Assembly (NCBI RefSeq): GCF_000513135.1
Contig: NZ_BAUV01000006.1
Location: 105,845 to 169,844, forward strand
Length of the DNA: 64,000 nucleotides
Reading direction: 5' to 3'
Source: Halalkalibacter akibai JCM 9157
GTDB taxonomy: Bacteria; Bacillota; Bacilli; Bacillales; Bacillaceae_D
In this document: one piece after another, positions 34,680 through 42,638 of the stretch
Layout of the letters: every line of letters starts with the position of its first letter
How positions within the stretch are numbered: the first letter of the stretch is position 1
Notes under the pieces: model-generated
Told to the model about the DNA's origin: nothing
Databases searched by the model: none
The model's input: the letters and a program-made list of their open reading frames with translations, nothing else
Made by a program: the position numbers and the translations under genes

Positions 34680-35207
34680 ATGATTTACAGATATCAGGAC
34701 AAATATCCTACAATTTCAACATCAGCTTTTATTGCTGATGGAGTTACCATTACTGGGGACGTCTCAATTGGAGATGAATCAAGCATTTGGTTTCAAACTG
34801 TAATTCGAGGAGATGTTTCTCCAACGATTATTGGAAACCGAGTTAATATCCAGGATCAATCTATGCTTCATCAAAGCCCAAAATACCCGTTAATTATTGA
34901 AGATGATGTTACAGTTGGCCATCAAGTAATGCTTCATAGCTGTACAATCCGTAAAAAAGCATTAATCGGAATGGGTTCGATCGTATTAGACGGGGCTGAG
35001 ATAGGTGAAGGTGCCTTTATTGGAGCAGGTAGCCTTGTTCCACCCGGAAAAAAGATCCCCGCTCATACACTTGCGTTCGGACGCCCAGCAAAGGTAATTC
35101 GTGATTTAAATGAAGAAGACCTAGTAGATATGGCAAGGATTCGCAGAGAATATGTAGAAAAAGGACAGCACTACAAACAAGTAATAAATGAAGCAGAAAA
35201 AAAATAA
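34680..35207 (+). CDS. ytoA: Gamma-carbonic anhydrase-like hexapeptide protein YtoA
   Basis: 175 residues, left-handed beta-helix with isoleucine-rich hexapeptide repeats and a C-terminal helix. Zinc-binding histidines are H64 (SMLHQS), H81 and H86 (VGHQVMLHSC), in the gamma-carbonic anhydrase arrangement, and QxR-type residues (FQTVIRGD) precede them. Forms trimers in the family. Whether it is an active carbonic anhydrase is unproven for YtoA. Start supported by AAGGATGTGG. Divergent from ytpA. Confidence 0.87.
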   Translation: MIYRYQDKYPTISTSAFIADGVTITGDVSIGDESSIWFQTVIRGDVSPTIIGNRVNIQDQSMLHQSPKYPLIIEDDVTVGHQVMLHSCTIRKKALIGMGSIVLDGAEIGEGAFIGAGSLVPPGKKIPAHTLAFGRPAKVIRDLNEEDLVDMARIRREYVEKGQHYKQVINEAEKK

Positions 35208-35252
35208 TAAAGTTTGAATAAGATTGATTATTATTATCAATAATAGAAAAAG

Positions 35253-35281
35253 AAAAGAGCGAGTAGGATCGCTCTTTGGAC
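35253..35281 (-). terminator. Intrinsic terminator after the DUF1540 gene
   Basis: AAAGAGCGA / TCGCTCTTT stem followed on the minus strand by TTCTTTTT; the stem lies just after the stop of the DUF1540 gene. Confidence 0.7.
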
Positions 35282-35285
35282 TATT

Positions 35286-35441
35286 TTAATGTTGTGGTTC
35301 AAACGTCTTACAATCTGTTTCTTCTTGCTTTTCTGCTTCTTTACCAGCGTGACTTACAACATAAATTCGTTCTGCTTCACATTGGTTACCTTGTGCCCAG
35401 TACACACAGTTATTTACTTCACATAATACATCTTGTGCCAT
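35286..35441 (-). CDS. DUF1540 domain small cysteine protein
   Basis: 51 residues, too short for many gene finders. It begins MAQDVLCEVNNCVYW and has four cysteines (C7, C12, C21, C44) in the DUF1540 pattern, probably a small metal-binding fold, and ends ETDCKTFEP. The ribosome site GTAGGAGGTGA is strong and both ends are flanked by hairpins. Family members are common in spore-forming Firmicutes; function unknown. It lies between ytoA and metK, convergent with ytoA. Confidence 0.88.
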   Translation of the reverse strand: MAQDVLCEVNNCVYWAQGNQCEAERIYVVSHAGKEAEKQEETDCKTFEPQH

Positions 35442-35490
35442 TTTGCGTCACCTCCTACCCTACATTTTGACCAACTTACCTTAAAGAAAT

Positions 35491-35525
35491 ACAAAAACGG
35501 ACTCAATTTTTGAGTCCGTTTTTGA
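35491..35525. terminator. Palindromic hairpin, possible bidirectional terminator
   Basis: AAAAACGGACTCAA / TTGAGTCCGTTTTT with a 3-4 base loop. It lies upstream of the DUF1540 gene and downstream of repeat copy 6 on the minus strand, so it may stop transcripts coming from the repeat side. Confidence 0.7.
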
Positions 35526-35588
35526 TTATTATGTAAACATGTTTTTTTATCAAAATGTTGTTTATTAAGTTTGGTGTAAGGACAGATT

Positions 35589-35750
35589 CGTTCCATTGCG
35601 CTACAGCCACTCGCTTTCCGCGGGGAGGTGCCGAGCCTCCTCGGCTGCGCCTGTGGGGTCTCGGCTCTACCTCTTAATCCCGCAGGAGTCGAGTGGCTTC
35701 CGCTCCATTTCACTAAGAGCGTTAAGCCATATTCAATAGCAACATTCCTA
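35589..35750 (+). repeat. Dispersed structured repeat, copy 6
   Basis: Core 35589-35716, the closest to consensus: CGTTCCATTGCGCTACAGCC, CGCTTTCCGCGGGGAGGTGC, CCGAGCCTCCTCGG hairpin, ATCCCGCAGGAGTCGAGTGG, CTTCCGCTCCATTTCACT. CCACTCG and CGAGTGG arms pair perfectly. Flank ATTCAATAGCAACATTCC to 35750 is the shared extension in reverse. No gene found between the DUF1540 start and metK end (615 bases). Confidence 0.88.
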
Positions 35751-35814
35751 GGAAGAGCCTCAAATGTAAAATTGATCTTTATAAGAAAGATGAAAGAGCA
35801 AAAGCATTCTCGTA

Positions 35815-35976
35815 TCGTTGCTACTATTGATAATAATTACAACCAAAGTGGAATGGAGTTTCAGGCACTTGACTCCTGTGGGAAAAGAGGAAAGGGCAAG
35901 ACACCACAGACGGAAAGTCGTAGGGGCTTGCCTTTCTCCCCGCGGTAAGCAAGTGCCTGAAGCGCAATGGAACGGA
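35815..35976 (-). repeat. Dispersed structured repeat, copy 7
   Basis: Opposite orientation to copy 6 and only about 100 bases from it. GGAATGGAGTTTCAGGCACTTG, ACTCCTGTGGGAAAAGAGG, TTTCTCCCCGCGGTAAGCAAG, GCGCAATGGAACG; preceded by CGTTGCTACTATTGATAATAA. Together with copy 6 it makes a large inverted arrangement between ytoA and metK. Confidence 0.85.
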
Positions 35977-36000
35977 GCCAGAACTCTAATTAACAACAAA

Positions 36001-36042
36001 AGATGTGCCAAAAGATTGTTTACAACCTTTTGCACATCCTTT
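36001..36042 (-). terminator. Intrinsic terminator after metK
   Basis: GATGTGCAAAAGG / CTTTTGGCACATC near-perfect stem, followed on the minus strand by TTTTGTTG. Confidence 0.75.
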
Positions 36043-36056
36043 TAATTTATTCTCGT

Positions 36057-37262
36057 TTATATTCCTGCTTGTTGTTTCAATGCAGCAGCTTTATCTGTTT
36101 GTTCCCATGGTAATTCTACATCTGTTCGACCAAAATGGCCGTAAGCAGCCGTTTGCTTGTAGATCGGGCGACGAAGATCTAGCATCTTAATGATGCCTGC
36201 TGGACGTAAATCAAAGTTGTCACGAACAAGCCCAACTAAAGATTCTTCAGATACTTTGCCTGTACCAAATGTATCAACAGAGATAGATACTGGTTGAGCA
36301 ACGCCAATCGCATACGCAAGTTGAACTTCACATTTATCCGCTAGACCTGATGCTACAATATTTTTAGCTACATAACGAGCCGCATAAGCACCAGAACGGT
36401 CCACCTTCGTGGCATCCTTTCCAGAAAATGCTCCGCCACCATGGCGAGCATATCCACCGTATGTATCTACGATGATTTTTCGACCAGTTAAACCTGCGTC
36501 ACCTTGAGGGCCACCAATAACAAATCGACCTGTAGGATTAATAAAATATTTCGTGTTTTCATCAATTAATTCCTCTGGAACAACCGGCTTAATTACATAT
36601 TCTTTTAGGTTACGTTGAATTTGCTCTAATGATACTTCAGGATGATGTTGCGTTGAAATAACAATGGTATCTACTCTTAATGGATTACCAGCTTCATCAT
36701 ATTCAACCGTTACTTGAGTTTTGCCGTCTGGACGTAAGTATGGAAGAATCTCGTCTTTTCGTACTTCTGTTAAACGACGTGCAAGCTTATGACTTAATGA
36801 GATCGGAAGAGGCATGAGCTCTTTTGTTTCGTTATTCGCATAACCAAACATTAAACCTTGGTCTCCAGCACCGATTGCTTCAATTTCTTCATCAGACATT
36901 TGTCCTTCACGCGCCTCAAGAGCCTTGTCCACACCTTGGGCAATATCAGCTGATTGTTCGTCAATAGAAGTAAGAACTGCACAAGTTTCTGAGTCAAAAC
37001 CATATTTAGCACGCGTGTATCCTATTCCCTTAATTGTGTCACGCACTATTCTTGGAATATCAACGTACGTACTCGTTGTAATTTCACCAGCCACTAACAC
37101 TAAACCAGTAGTAACGGATGTTTCACACGCTACACGTGCATTAGGATCATTTGTTAAAATTGCATCAAGAATCGCATCTGAGATTTGATCACAAATTTTA
37201 TCAGGATGCCCTTCAGTTACAGACTCAGACGTAAATAAACGTCTACTTTTCATTTCTGCCAT
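36057..37262 (-). CDS. metK: S-adenosylmethionine synthetase
   Basis: 401 residues. Makes SAM from methionine and ATP. Conserved elements: [18 protein letters not shown] (H19 region), [12 protein letters not shown] near 120, and [23 protein letters not shown] (P-loop-like phosphate binding) near 275. ATG preceded by AAAGGAGGA. Transcription is controlled by the SAM-I riboswitch immediately upstream, so product SAM shuts the gene off. Divergent arrangement with pckA beyond the holin-like gene is the same as in B. subtilis. Confidence 0.97.
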   Translation of the reverse strand: MAEMKSRRLFTSESVTEGHPDKICDQISDAILDAILTNDPNARVACETSVTTGLVLVAGEITTSTYVDIPRIVRDTIKGIGYTRAKYGFDSETCAVLTSIDEQSADIAQGVDKALEAREGQMSDEEIEAIGAGDQGLMFGYANNETKELMPLPISLSHKLARRLTEVRKDEILPYLRPDGKTQVTVEYDEAGNPLRVDTIVISTQHHPEVSLEQIQRNLKEYVIKPVVPEELIDENTKYFINPTGRFVIGGPQGDAGLTGRKIIVDTYGGYARHGGGAFSGKDATKVDRSGAYAARYVAKNIVASGLADKCEVQLAYAIGVAQPVSISVDTFGTGKVSEESLVGLVRDNFDLRPAGIIKMLDLRRPIYKQTAAYGHFGRTDVELPWEQTDKAAALKQQAGI

Positions 37263-37372
37263 TACTTTATTCCTCCTTTAAACACTGCTACATTCTTAGC
37301 ATGTGTTCTTCTTTGAGACGGCACTCATGCCCCACCGAATGGGAAATACTACCTGTTAAGACGTATAAACGA

Positions 37373-37537
37373 TAAAAAACCCTTTCCAAAAAAGAGGAAA
37401 GGGTTGAATGTTTACCTTTAGCCTCTTATCGTCCAAGACACATTGCCTTGCAGGTTAGCACCTTTTCACTCATGGCTTTAGAGTGTTGGTTGCTGGGCTT
37501 CTTCGGGCCTGTCCCTCCGCCTACTCAGGATAAGAGT
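37373..37537 (-). promoter_or_regulatory. SAM-I riboswitch (S box) of metK
   Basis: Aptamer 37537-37423 on the minus strand: P1 CTCTTATC / GATAAGAG, conserved AGTAGGCGGAGGGACAGGCCC and GAAGCCCAGCAACC, kink-turn and core CTAACCTGCAAGGCAA. Expression platform: terminator CCCTTTCC / GGAAAGGG with T-run at 37405-37373. Together with the leader it fills the 445-base gap. Confidence 0.96.
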
Positions 37538-37614
37538 ATCCGTTCGACGCATATCATAACGCACAAGTCGAATACTGTCAACCTATTCCTATAAAATAGG
37601 TAGTTTTAGGAAAA

Positions 37615-37657
37615 AGCAAGGGACTTTGAATTTCAGTCAGTTTATGACAAGTCCCTC
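37615..37657 (-). terminator. Intrinsic terminator after the holin-like gene
   Basis: AGGGACTTG / CAAAGTCCC-type stem with a long loop, followed on the minus strand by TTGCTTTTTCC. Confidence 0.6.
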
Positions 37658-37826
37658 ACATTCAGAGTTATCTTTATTTTTTCTAAATAAATTTCTTTTA
37701 TACTTAATTAATACGGAGTATCATCTCTTTGAATTTGGTTTGCCTGATTCTCTCTACGTTGACGTTGTTCTTCTTCCCTTCGAATCCTTAGTTGTTCAGC
37801 TTCTTGTTCTTCTCTTGCTTCTTCTC

Positions 37827-38072
37827 TCAATTGCATCCTAAGCAATTCATTTTGATTATCCCTTGCTTAACCTGACTATAAACCCCACTCGCCATTAAAC
37901 CAATGATAAGAGCCATTAACACTTGCTCTCCAAATTCTCTTGGAATAAACCAAAGAATACCAGCAAAGCCAATTGCTAAAAGAGCTCGGTATTGTTTCTG
38001 AATTCCAAATGCGTTTCCAACAACCGTTACTAAAGCAGCCACTACTGCTGAGACCGTAGCAAGATCTAGCAT
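37827..38072 (-). CDS. Small holin-like membrane protein, C-terminus probably frameshifted
   Basis: 81 residues in the open frame. Start at 38072 (MLDLATVSAVVAALVTVVG) is fixed by AGGAGATTTCC. Two or three hydrophobic helices with FGIQKQYRALLAIGFAG between them resemble small phage-holin-like proteins of Bacillus. The frame ends soon after YSQVKQG, but another frame continues as NQNELLRMQLREEAREEQEAEQ (in pieces) to a stop at 37708, a charged coiled-coil tail. Adding one G in the GGG run near 37861 (VKQG-D-N-Q-N-E) joins them, giving about 121 residues. Function unknown. Lies between metK and pckA, divergent from pckA. Confidence 0.65.
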   Translation of the reverse strand: MLDLATVSAVVAALVTVVGNAFGIQKQYRALLAIGFAGILWFIPREFGEQVLMALIIGLMASGVYSQVKQGIIKMNCLGCN

Positions 38073-38229
38073 GGAAATCTCCTGCAAAACTAACGCCTCC
38101 TTACCCTTTTCTATCATCGTATGCAGCCTTTTTGAATTTAGGAACTTTTTAGATGGTTGTTGTCATGTACAGTTTAAAACTAGGTAAACATTCTTTTTTA
38201 AGTCAAGTAGTCACGTAAAAAAAACGCAA

Positions 38230-38271
38230 TTAATAGTATAGACTAATAAAGTTAATGTGTTATACTATTAA
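38230..38271 (+). promoter_or_regulatory. pckA promoter with CcpN-like operator
   Basis: TGTGTTATACT at 38256-38266 matches the CcpN consensus TRTGHYATAYW as I recall it and overlaps a -10 TATACT (38261-38266); a weak -35 (TAGACT) is 16 bases upstream. TTAATAGTATA (38230-38240) and TATACTATTAA (38261-38271) form a perfect 11-bp inverted repeat around the promoter. In B. subtilis CcpN represses pckA and gapB on glycolytic carbon sources. Confidence 0.6.
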
Positions 38272-38326
38272 ACAAGAATTGATTAAATATGGAAATAATA
38301 CATGCTATGGAAAGGATTTTGCGACA

Positions 38327-39907
38327 ATGAATATGGTTAGTTTACAATCCGAATTAATTAATTTAGTGAAGCAAACAAACGTTCAATTTAATCTCCCGGT
38401 TTCATCTCTTATCGAGAAATCATTAATGCGCGGAGAAGGTACTTTAACTTCAACAGGAGCGTTAGCTGTTGAAACTGGTGCCTACACTGGACGTTCCCCA
38501 AAAGATAAATTCATTGTCCATGAACCTAATGTGGCTGATAAAATTGACTGGGGAACTGTTAACCAACCTTTTTCCGCAGACAAATTCACCTCTCTTTATC
38601 AAAAGGTTCTCACTCATTTACATGAGAAAGAAGAACTCTTTGTCTCAGATGGTTATGCTGGTGCAGATCCTTCCTTTCGTCTTCCTTTAAGGATCATCAA
38701 CGAATTTGCCTGGCATCAAGTTTTTGCTCGCCAACTCTTTATTCGTCCTACTGAATTAGAACATGATGCTTCCGCGCAACCTTTTTCCATCATTTCAGCA
38801 CCAACTTTCAAAGCAGATCCTGTTCGTGATGGAACCGCCTCAGAAGCTTTTGTTATTATCTCTTTCGAGGAGAGAATCGTGCTAATCGGTGGAACAGAAT
38901 ACGCTGGCGAAATGAAAAAATCTATCTTCTCTGTTATGAACTTCTTTCTACCAGAACAAGATGTCCTCTCTATGCATTGCTCCGCTAACGTTGGCAGAGA
39001 AGGAGATGTTGCTTTGTTTTTTGGTTTATCTGGAACAGGTAAAACAACATTGTCAGCCGATCCCAATCGTTCCTTAATTGGAGATGATGAGCATGGCTGG
39101 TCGGCTAATGGCGTCTTCAACATAGAGGGTGGTTGTTATGCTAAATGCGCCAACCTTTCACAAGAAAAGGAACCACAAATATGGAATGCAATCCGCTTTG
39201 GCTCTGTTTTAGAAAATGTCATTGTAGATTCCAAGACAGGGCAACCTGATTATGATAATATTTCCCTAACAGAAAATACCAGAGCAGCTTACGCAATCGA
39301 AGAAATTCCGAATGCTCTTTCACCTAGTGTTGCCGGACATCCAAATACCATTGTTTTCTTAACAGCAGATGCATTTGGGGTTCTTCCCCCTATTAGTAAA
39401 CTAACAAAGGAACAGGCGATGTATCACTTTTTATCTGGGTACACAAGTAAACTTGCTGGTACAGAACGCGGTATAACGTCTCCAGAAGCAACGTTTTCCA
39501 CTTGCTTCGGCGCTCCGTTTCTTCCACTTCCTGCGGCTCGCTACGCTGAGATGCTAGGTGATCGGATAGATCAGCATGATACAGAAGTTTATCTTGTGAA
39601 CACCGGCTGGTCTGGTGGACCTTATGGAATTGGCAAGCGCATCAATCTTAAATATACAAGAGCGATGATTCAAGCTGCGTTATCTGGAGAACTGCGCCAA
39701 ATTGAAACGACAACAGACGAACATTTTGGACTTCACATTCCATTGCATGTGCCTGGTGTTCCAGATCATGTTCTTGAACCCCGTCATACATGGGAAGATC
39801 AAACAGCATTTGATTTGAAAGCTCAAGAATTAGCTGATAATTTCAAAGAAAATTTCCTGAAATTTGGAGCTGTTAGTGACCAGATTAAAGCGGCAGGTCC
39901 GAGATAG
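38327..39907 (+). CDS. pckA: Phosphoenolpyruvate carboxykinase (ATP)
   Basis: 526 residues. First step of gluconeogenesis: oxaloacetate + ATP to PEP + CO2 + ADP. ATG at 38327 ([14 protein letters not shown]) is chosen on family length and the upstream AAAGGA; an in-frame ATG at 38255 lies on the promoter and is rejected. Visible motifs: [15 protein letters not shown] (substrate Arg) near 45, kinase P-loop [13 protein letters not shown] at about 233-245, and the adenine-binding region ENTRAAY. A terminator follows. Regulation by a CcpN-like repressor is inferred from the operator. Confidence 0.96.
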   Translation: MNMVSLQSELINLVKQTNVQFNLPVSSLIEKSLMRGEGTLTSTGALAVETGAYTGRSPKDKFIVHEPNVADKIDWGTVNQPFSADKFTSLYQKVLTHLHEKEELFVSDGYAGADPSFRLPLRIINEFAWHQVFARQLFIRPTELEHDASAQPFSIISAPTFKADPVRDGTASEAFVIISFEERIVLIGGTEYAGEMKKSIFSVMNFFLPEQDVLSMHCSANVGREGDVALFFGLSGTGKTTLSADPNRSLIGDDEHGWSANGVFNIEGGCYAKCANLSQEKEPQIWNAIRFGSVLENVIVDSKTGQPDYDNISLTENTRAAYAIEEIPNALSPSVAGHPNTIVFLTADAFGVLPPISKLTKEQAMYHFLSGYTSKLAGTERGITSPEATFSTCFGAPFLPLPAARYAEMLGDRIDQHDTEVYLVNTGWSGGPYGIGKRINLKYTRAMIQAALSGELRQIETTTDEHFGLHIPLHVPGVPDHVLEPRHTWEDQTAFDLKAQELADNFKENFLKFGAVSDQIKAAGPR

Positions 39908-39934
39908 ATAAATAAATATAACTGTTTACATTGG

Positions 39935-39981
39935 GTATCTTCAAAGGTCTGCTTTACCATCTTTGAAGATGCTTTTTTTTG
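39935..39981 (+). terminator. Intrinsic terminator after pckA
   Basis: ATCTTCAAAG / CTTTGAAGAT stem with a 14-base loop, then GCTTTTTTTT. Confidence 0.88.
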
Positions 39982-40014
39982 ATCTAAACTTCTATATAAC
40001 ATAACTTTTTATAT

Positions 40015-40155
40015 AGAGGCTGTTTTCGAAAGACTTTTTTCGCTTACTGCTCAGAGTGAAGTGGAGCAAAAGCCACTCGACTCCTGCGGGAAATAGCGAA
40101 AGAGGAAGCAATGGCTCCACACGTTGCGCACCGCTATGAGAAACCCACCTTTTTA
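40015..40155 (-). repeat. Diverged dispersed repeat, copy 8
   Basis: Family flank GAGGCTGTTTTCGAAAGAC, then GTGAAGTGGAGCAAAAGCCACTCG and ACTCCTGCGGGAAATAGC as in the consensus, but the second half is replaced by AGCAATGGCTCC and CGCTATGAGAAA, which also occur in copy 3. It lies between pckA and the PAP2 gene, both on the plus strand; the rest of the 340-base gap is the terminator and the PAP2 promoter region. Confidence 0.7.
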
Positions 40156-40247
40156 GTAAGTTGTCTTTTTCCTCCTAAAATTAATAAAATCCTTACACAA
40201 GCATAAACGAATTTGTATTATAATAAGGCTAACCAAACTTAAGAGAG

Positions 40248-40814
40248 GTGTTTGAAATTAACCGTCTTGTTAGTTGGCTTACCATTCATGATAACCGCAT
40301 TTTCTTTATGATCAATAAGCAGTGGAGATGTCGTTTTTTTGATCTTTGCTTACCTAAAATCACTCATTTAGGAGGAGCTACCTTTACTCTTTCGCTCCTA
40401 TTTGCACTTATTATACTATTTCCCGATCCAATTCGTTCATCTGCAATTACGGCACTAGTCTCTGTTACAATTAGCCAAATTTTTGTCCAAATTATAAAAA
40501 AATTATCGTGCCGCAGACGTCCTTATCTTAAATTAACCGATGTAAACACTTGCTCTAATCCACTAAAAGATTATTCTTTTCCATCTGGTCATACAACTGC
40601 GGCATTTGCCGTTGCCATTGTCTTTGCCGTTCAATATCCTTTTATCGCATTGACCCTTCTTCCACTAGCTATTTTAGTCGGAATATCTAGAATGTATCTG
40701 GGTTTACACTATCCAACAGATTGCATAATTGGGGCTGCGATCGGCGTGGTGAGTTCAATCGCAACTATCACCTTTTTCCCAGAACTAAGCTCTTACCTAT
40801 CCTTCTTAAAGTAA
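40248..40814 (+). CDS. PAP2-family membrane phosphatase
   Basis: 188 residues, five to six membrane spans. All three phosphatase motifs are present: KKLSCRRRPY (motif 1, K-x6-RP), SFPSGHTTA (motif 2, near residue 115) and SRMYLGLHYPTD (motif 3, near 150). Likely substrates are undecaprenyl pyrophosphate or phosphatidic/phosphatidylglycerol phosphates. Start codon is uncertain: the GTG used here overlaps the AGAGAGG ribosome site closely, so the true start may be slightly downstream. Convergent with the alpha/beta hydrolase gene, sharing a hairpin. Confidence 0.85.
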   Translation: MFEINRLVSWLTIHDNRIFFMINKQWRCRFFDLCLPKITHLGGATFTLSLLFALIILFPDPIRSSAITALVSVTISQIFVQIIKKLSCRRRPYLKLTDVNTCSNPLKDYSFPSGHTTAAFAVAIVFAVQYPFIALTLLPLAILVGISRMYLGLHYPTDCIIGAAIGVVSSIATITFFPELSSYLSFLK

Positions 40815-40850
40815 AAATCCTTTCCTACTATGACGTGTAGGAAAGGATTT
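40812..40850. terminator. Bidirectional hairpin between PAP2 and hydrolase genes
   Basis: AAATCCTTTCCTAC / GTAGGAAAGGATTT with an 8-base loop; it overlaps the last codons of the minus-strand hydrolase gene. Confidence 0.8.
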
Positions 40851-41643
40851 GATTATAAACATCTTCAGGTTTTTCCTCGGTAACGAGATGACCTGTTTTT
40901 TCATACGTAATGAGCTTCGCTTGAGGAAGATCTTGGACCAGCCTTTTTCCAACATTGACTGGCACAACTTTGTCTTCTTCTCCCCAGATTAGTAAAGCTG
41001 GAACTTTAATCTCTTTCAATTGTTCGCTTGTTAAATCTCCCTCCCGATATCGAAGTAATCGAATTAAAGAGATCGGAAAGTCTTTCTCTCTTATAGGTTC
41101 TATAAACTCTTCCATTAATTCATCAGTAATCAAGTTGTGATTATAAAAAACATTTTCTAAACTTTTTTTAACATCTTGTTTTTTGATATATCTTTTAACA
41201 TATTGTTTAAAAAAAGGTAAGTAAGAGCAATATATCAACGCTTTTTTTGCTCTTTTCAGGTAACCAGAACTACAGAGTAAAACTAATTTTGATATTTGAT
41301 CAGGAATCGTCTTAGCTGTATATAAAGCAACTTGCCCTCCCATTGAATGACCAACAAGAATTACTTTTTTCAGATTAAAATAGTCAATACATGCTGCTAT
41401 GACATTGGCGTAATTTACAAATGAATAAACAAATGTTTTCGATTTTTCACTTTTTCCAAACCCAGGCAAATCAATGGCCACCACTGAAAAGTGCTCTGTT
41501 AACATTGGAATCAATCGATTAAACGTGTATATGGACGAAACAAATCCATGAATTAAAAAAATAGGTGGTTTGCCATTTAAGACATATTCACAATATACAT
41601 CAACATTACAGAGCGATATCGTTTTCTTCTGAATCTGATCCAC
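40828..41643 (-). CDS. Alpha/beta hydrolase
   Basis: 271 residues from a GTG at 41643, favoured because ATGGAGTTG lies 9 bases upstream; an ATG five codons earlier (41658) is the alternative but has no ribosome site. Fold marks: PIFLIHGFVSSIYTF (oxyanion strand), DLPGFGKSEKS, nucleophile Ser in VGHSMGGQ near residue 100, acid Asp in WGEEDKVVP and catalytic His in TGHLVTEEKPE. No signal peptide. Close to YugF-type hydrolases; substrate unknown. It follows ytmA closely on the same strand. Confidence 0.82.
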   Translation of the reverse strand: MDQIQKKTISLCNVDVYCEYVLNGKPPIFLIHGFVSSIYTFNRLIPMLTEHFSVVAIDLPGFGKSEKSKTFVYSFVNYANVIAACIDYFNLKKVILVGHSMGGQVALYTAKTIPDQISKLVLLCSSGYLKRAKKALIYCSYLPFFKQYVKRYIKKQDVKKSLENVFYNHNLITDELMEEFIEPIREKDFPISLIRLLRYREGDLTSEQLKEIKVPALLIWGEEDKVVPVNVGKRLVQDLPQAKLITYEKTGHLVTEEKPEDVYNQILSYTS

Positions 41644-41665
41644 TAAAATCAACTCCATATTTAAG

Positions 41666-42493
41666 TTAATTAAAGGTAGTATCTCTCACACCTAGTTTCT
41701 GCATACTTATAACTTCTTCTCGCTTTTTCATCCATTTTGCCGCTGCCGTTAGTATATGCCGTTGGCTGCCCAAAGGAAAATGGTGCCGGTAATCTTTAAA
41801 AATCCAACAGTCTACTTCCTTCTTAGCAAACTGACAACTTTTTGCAAGCAACTCAGCGTGTTTAAGAGAAACATGCTCATCTTTCGCACCATGAATAATT
41901 AAGATTCTAGATTGAATGTCATCAATAAAATGAAGCGGGGTTCTCCATTTATACCGTTCCGGATATTTAGAGGGGGTTCCCCCAATAACTCGCTTCATCA
42001 TCCTTCTTAAATCAATTCTCTCTTCATAAGTCAACACCATATCGGTCACACCATTCCAACAAACAATTGACGCTGCTTGTGGCCTAGCTTGTCCTGTTAA
42101 TAAAGCCATCACTCCCCCTCTAGAAAACCCTAGAATGTGAATGGAATCACTTTGAACTTGAGGAAGACTTTGTATTAGGTCAAAGGCAGAGAAGGCATCC
42201 TCTCGGTCATCTCCACAAAAGTCTTCTTGTCCTTCTCCTCCCTTATTTCCTCTGTAAAAAGGCGCAATCACAACGAAACCTTCTGCCGCCCATTGAATCA
42301 CTCTTTGAATACGCACCATTCCTACATTTTTGATGCCCCCTCGTAAATAAAGTAAACCTGGCATCTGTTCTTTTTTTTGTGGAATCGCCAAGTATCCTTT
42401 TACCTTATAGCTATTACTTAAATAAGTAATGAGATAAAGATGGATCAGGGGGTGTGGAGATGGAATTCGTACTTTATCTATCAAATGGTCCAT
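41666..42493 (-). CDS. ytmA: YtmA, dienelactone-hydrolase/prolyl-oligopeptidase-like hydrolase
   Basis: 275 residues, soluble alpha/beta hydrolase of the peptidase S9/dienelactone type. Nucleophile Ser in LGFSRGGVMAL near residue 122, Asp in IHGAKDEHVSL near 217 and His in KDYRHHFP near 248. The N-terminal beta strands (SYKVKGYLAIPQKKEQMPGLLYLRGG) are typical of esterase-like acyl hydrolases. Position between pckA and ytlA matches B. subtilis ytmA. Likely an esterase or peptidase; substrate unknown. Forms an operon with the downstream hydrolase gene. Confidence 0.82.
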   Translation of the reverse strand: MDHLIDKVRIPSPHPLIHLYLITYLSNSYKVKGYLAIPQKKEQMPGLLYLRGGIKNVGMVRIQRVIQWAAEGFVVIAPFYRGNKGGEGQEDFCGDDREDAFSAFDLIQSLPQVQSDSIHILGFSRGGVMALLTGQARPQAASIVCWNGVTDMVLTYEERIDLRRMMKRVIGGTPSKYPERYKWRTPLHFIDDIQSRILIIHGAKDEHVSLKHAELLAKSCQFAKKEVDCWIFKDYRHHFPLGSQRHILTAAAKWMKKREEVISMQKLGVRDTTFN

Positions 42494-42638
42494 TAATTCG
42501 TTCCTTTCAGTTTGAATTTACATTTCCGGAAAAGTAGTCACGGAGAAAATGTCAACAAAAAATTTAGGCAAACACACATTTCATTCTCTAACATACACTA
42601 TTCTATCCACTTATAAAAAAGTAAAGGAATGAAAACCT

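Noticed and set aside
38255..38326. Longer start for pckA
   Set aside because: It would overlap the -10 and operator region and adds residues not found in the family.
42494..42638. Thiamine or other riboswitch in front of ytlA
   Set aside because: The NMT1/ThiY-like receptor suggested it, but no TPP-box sequence or terminator/antiterminator pair is visible.
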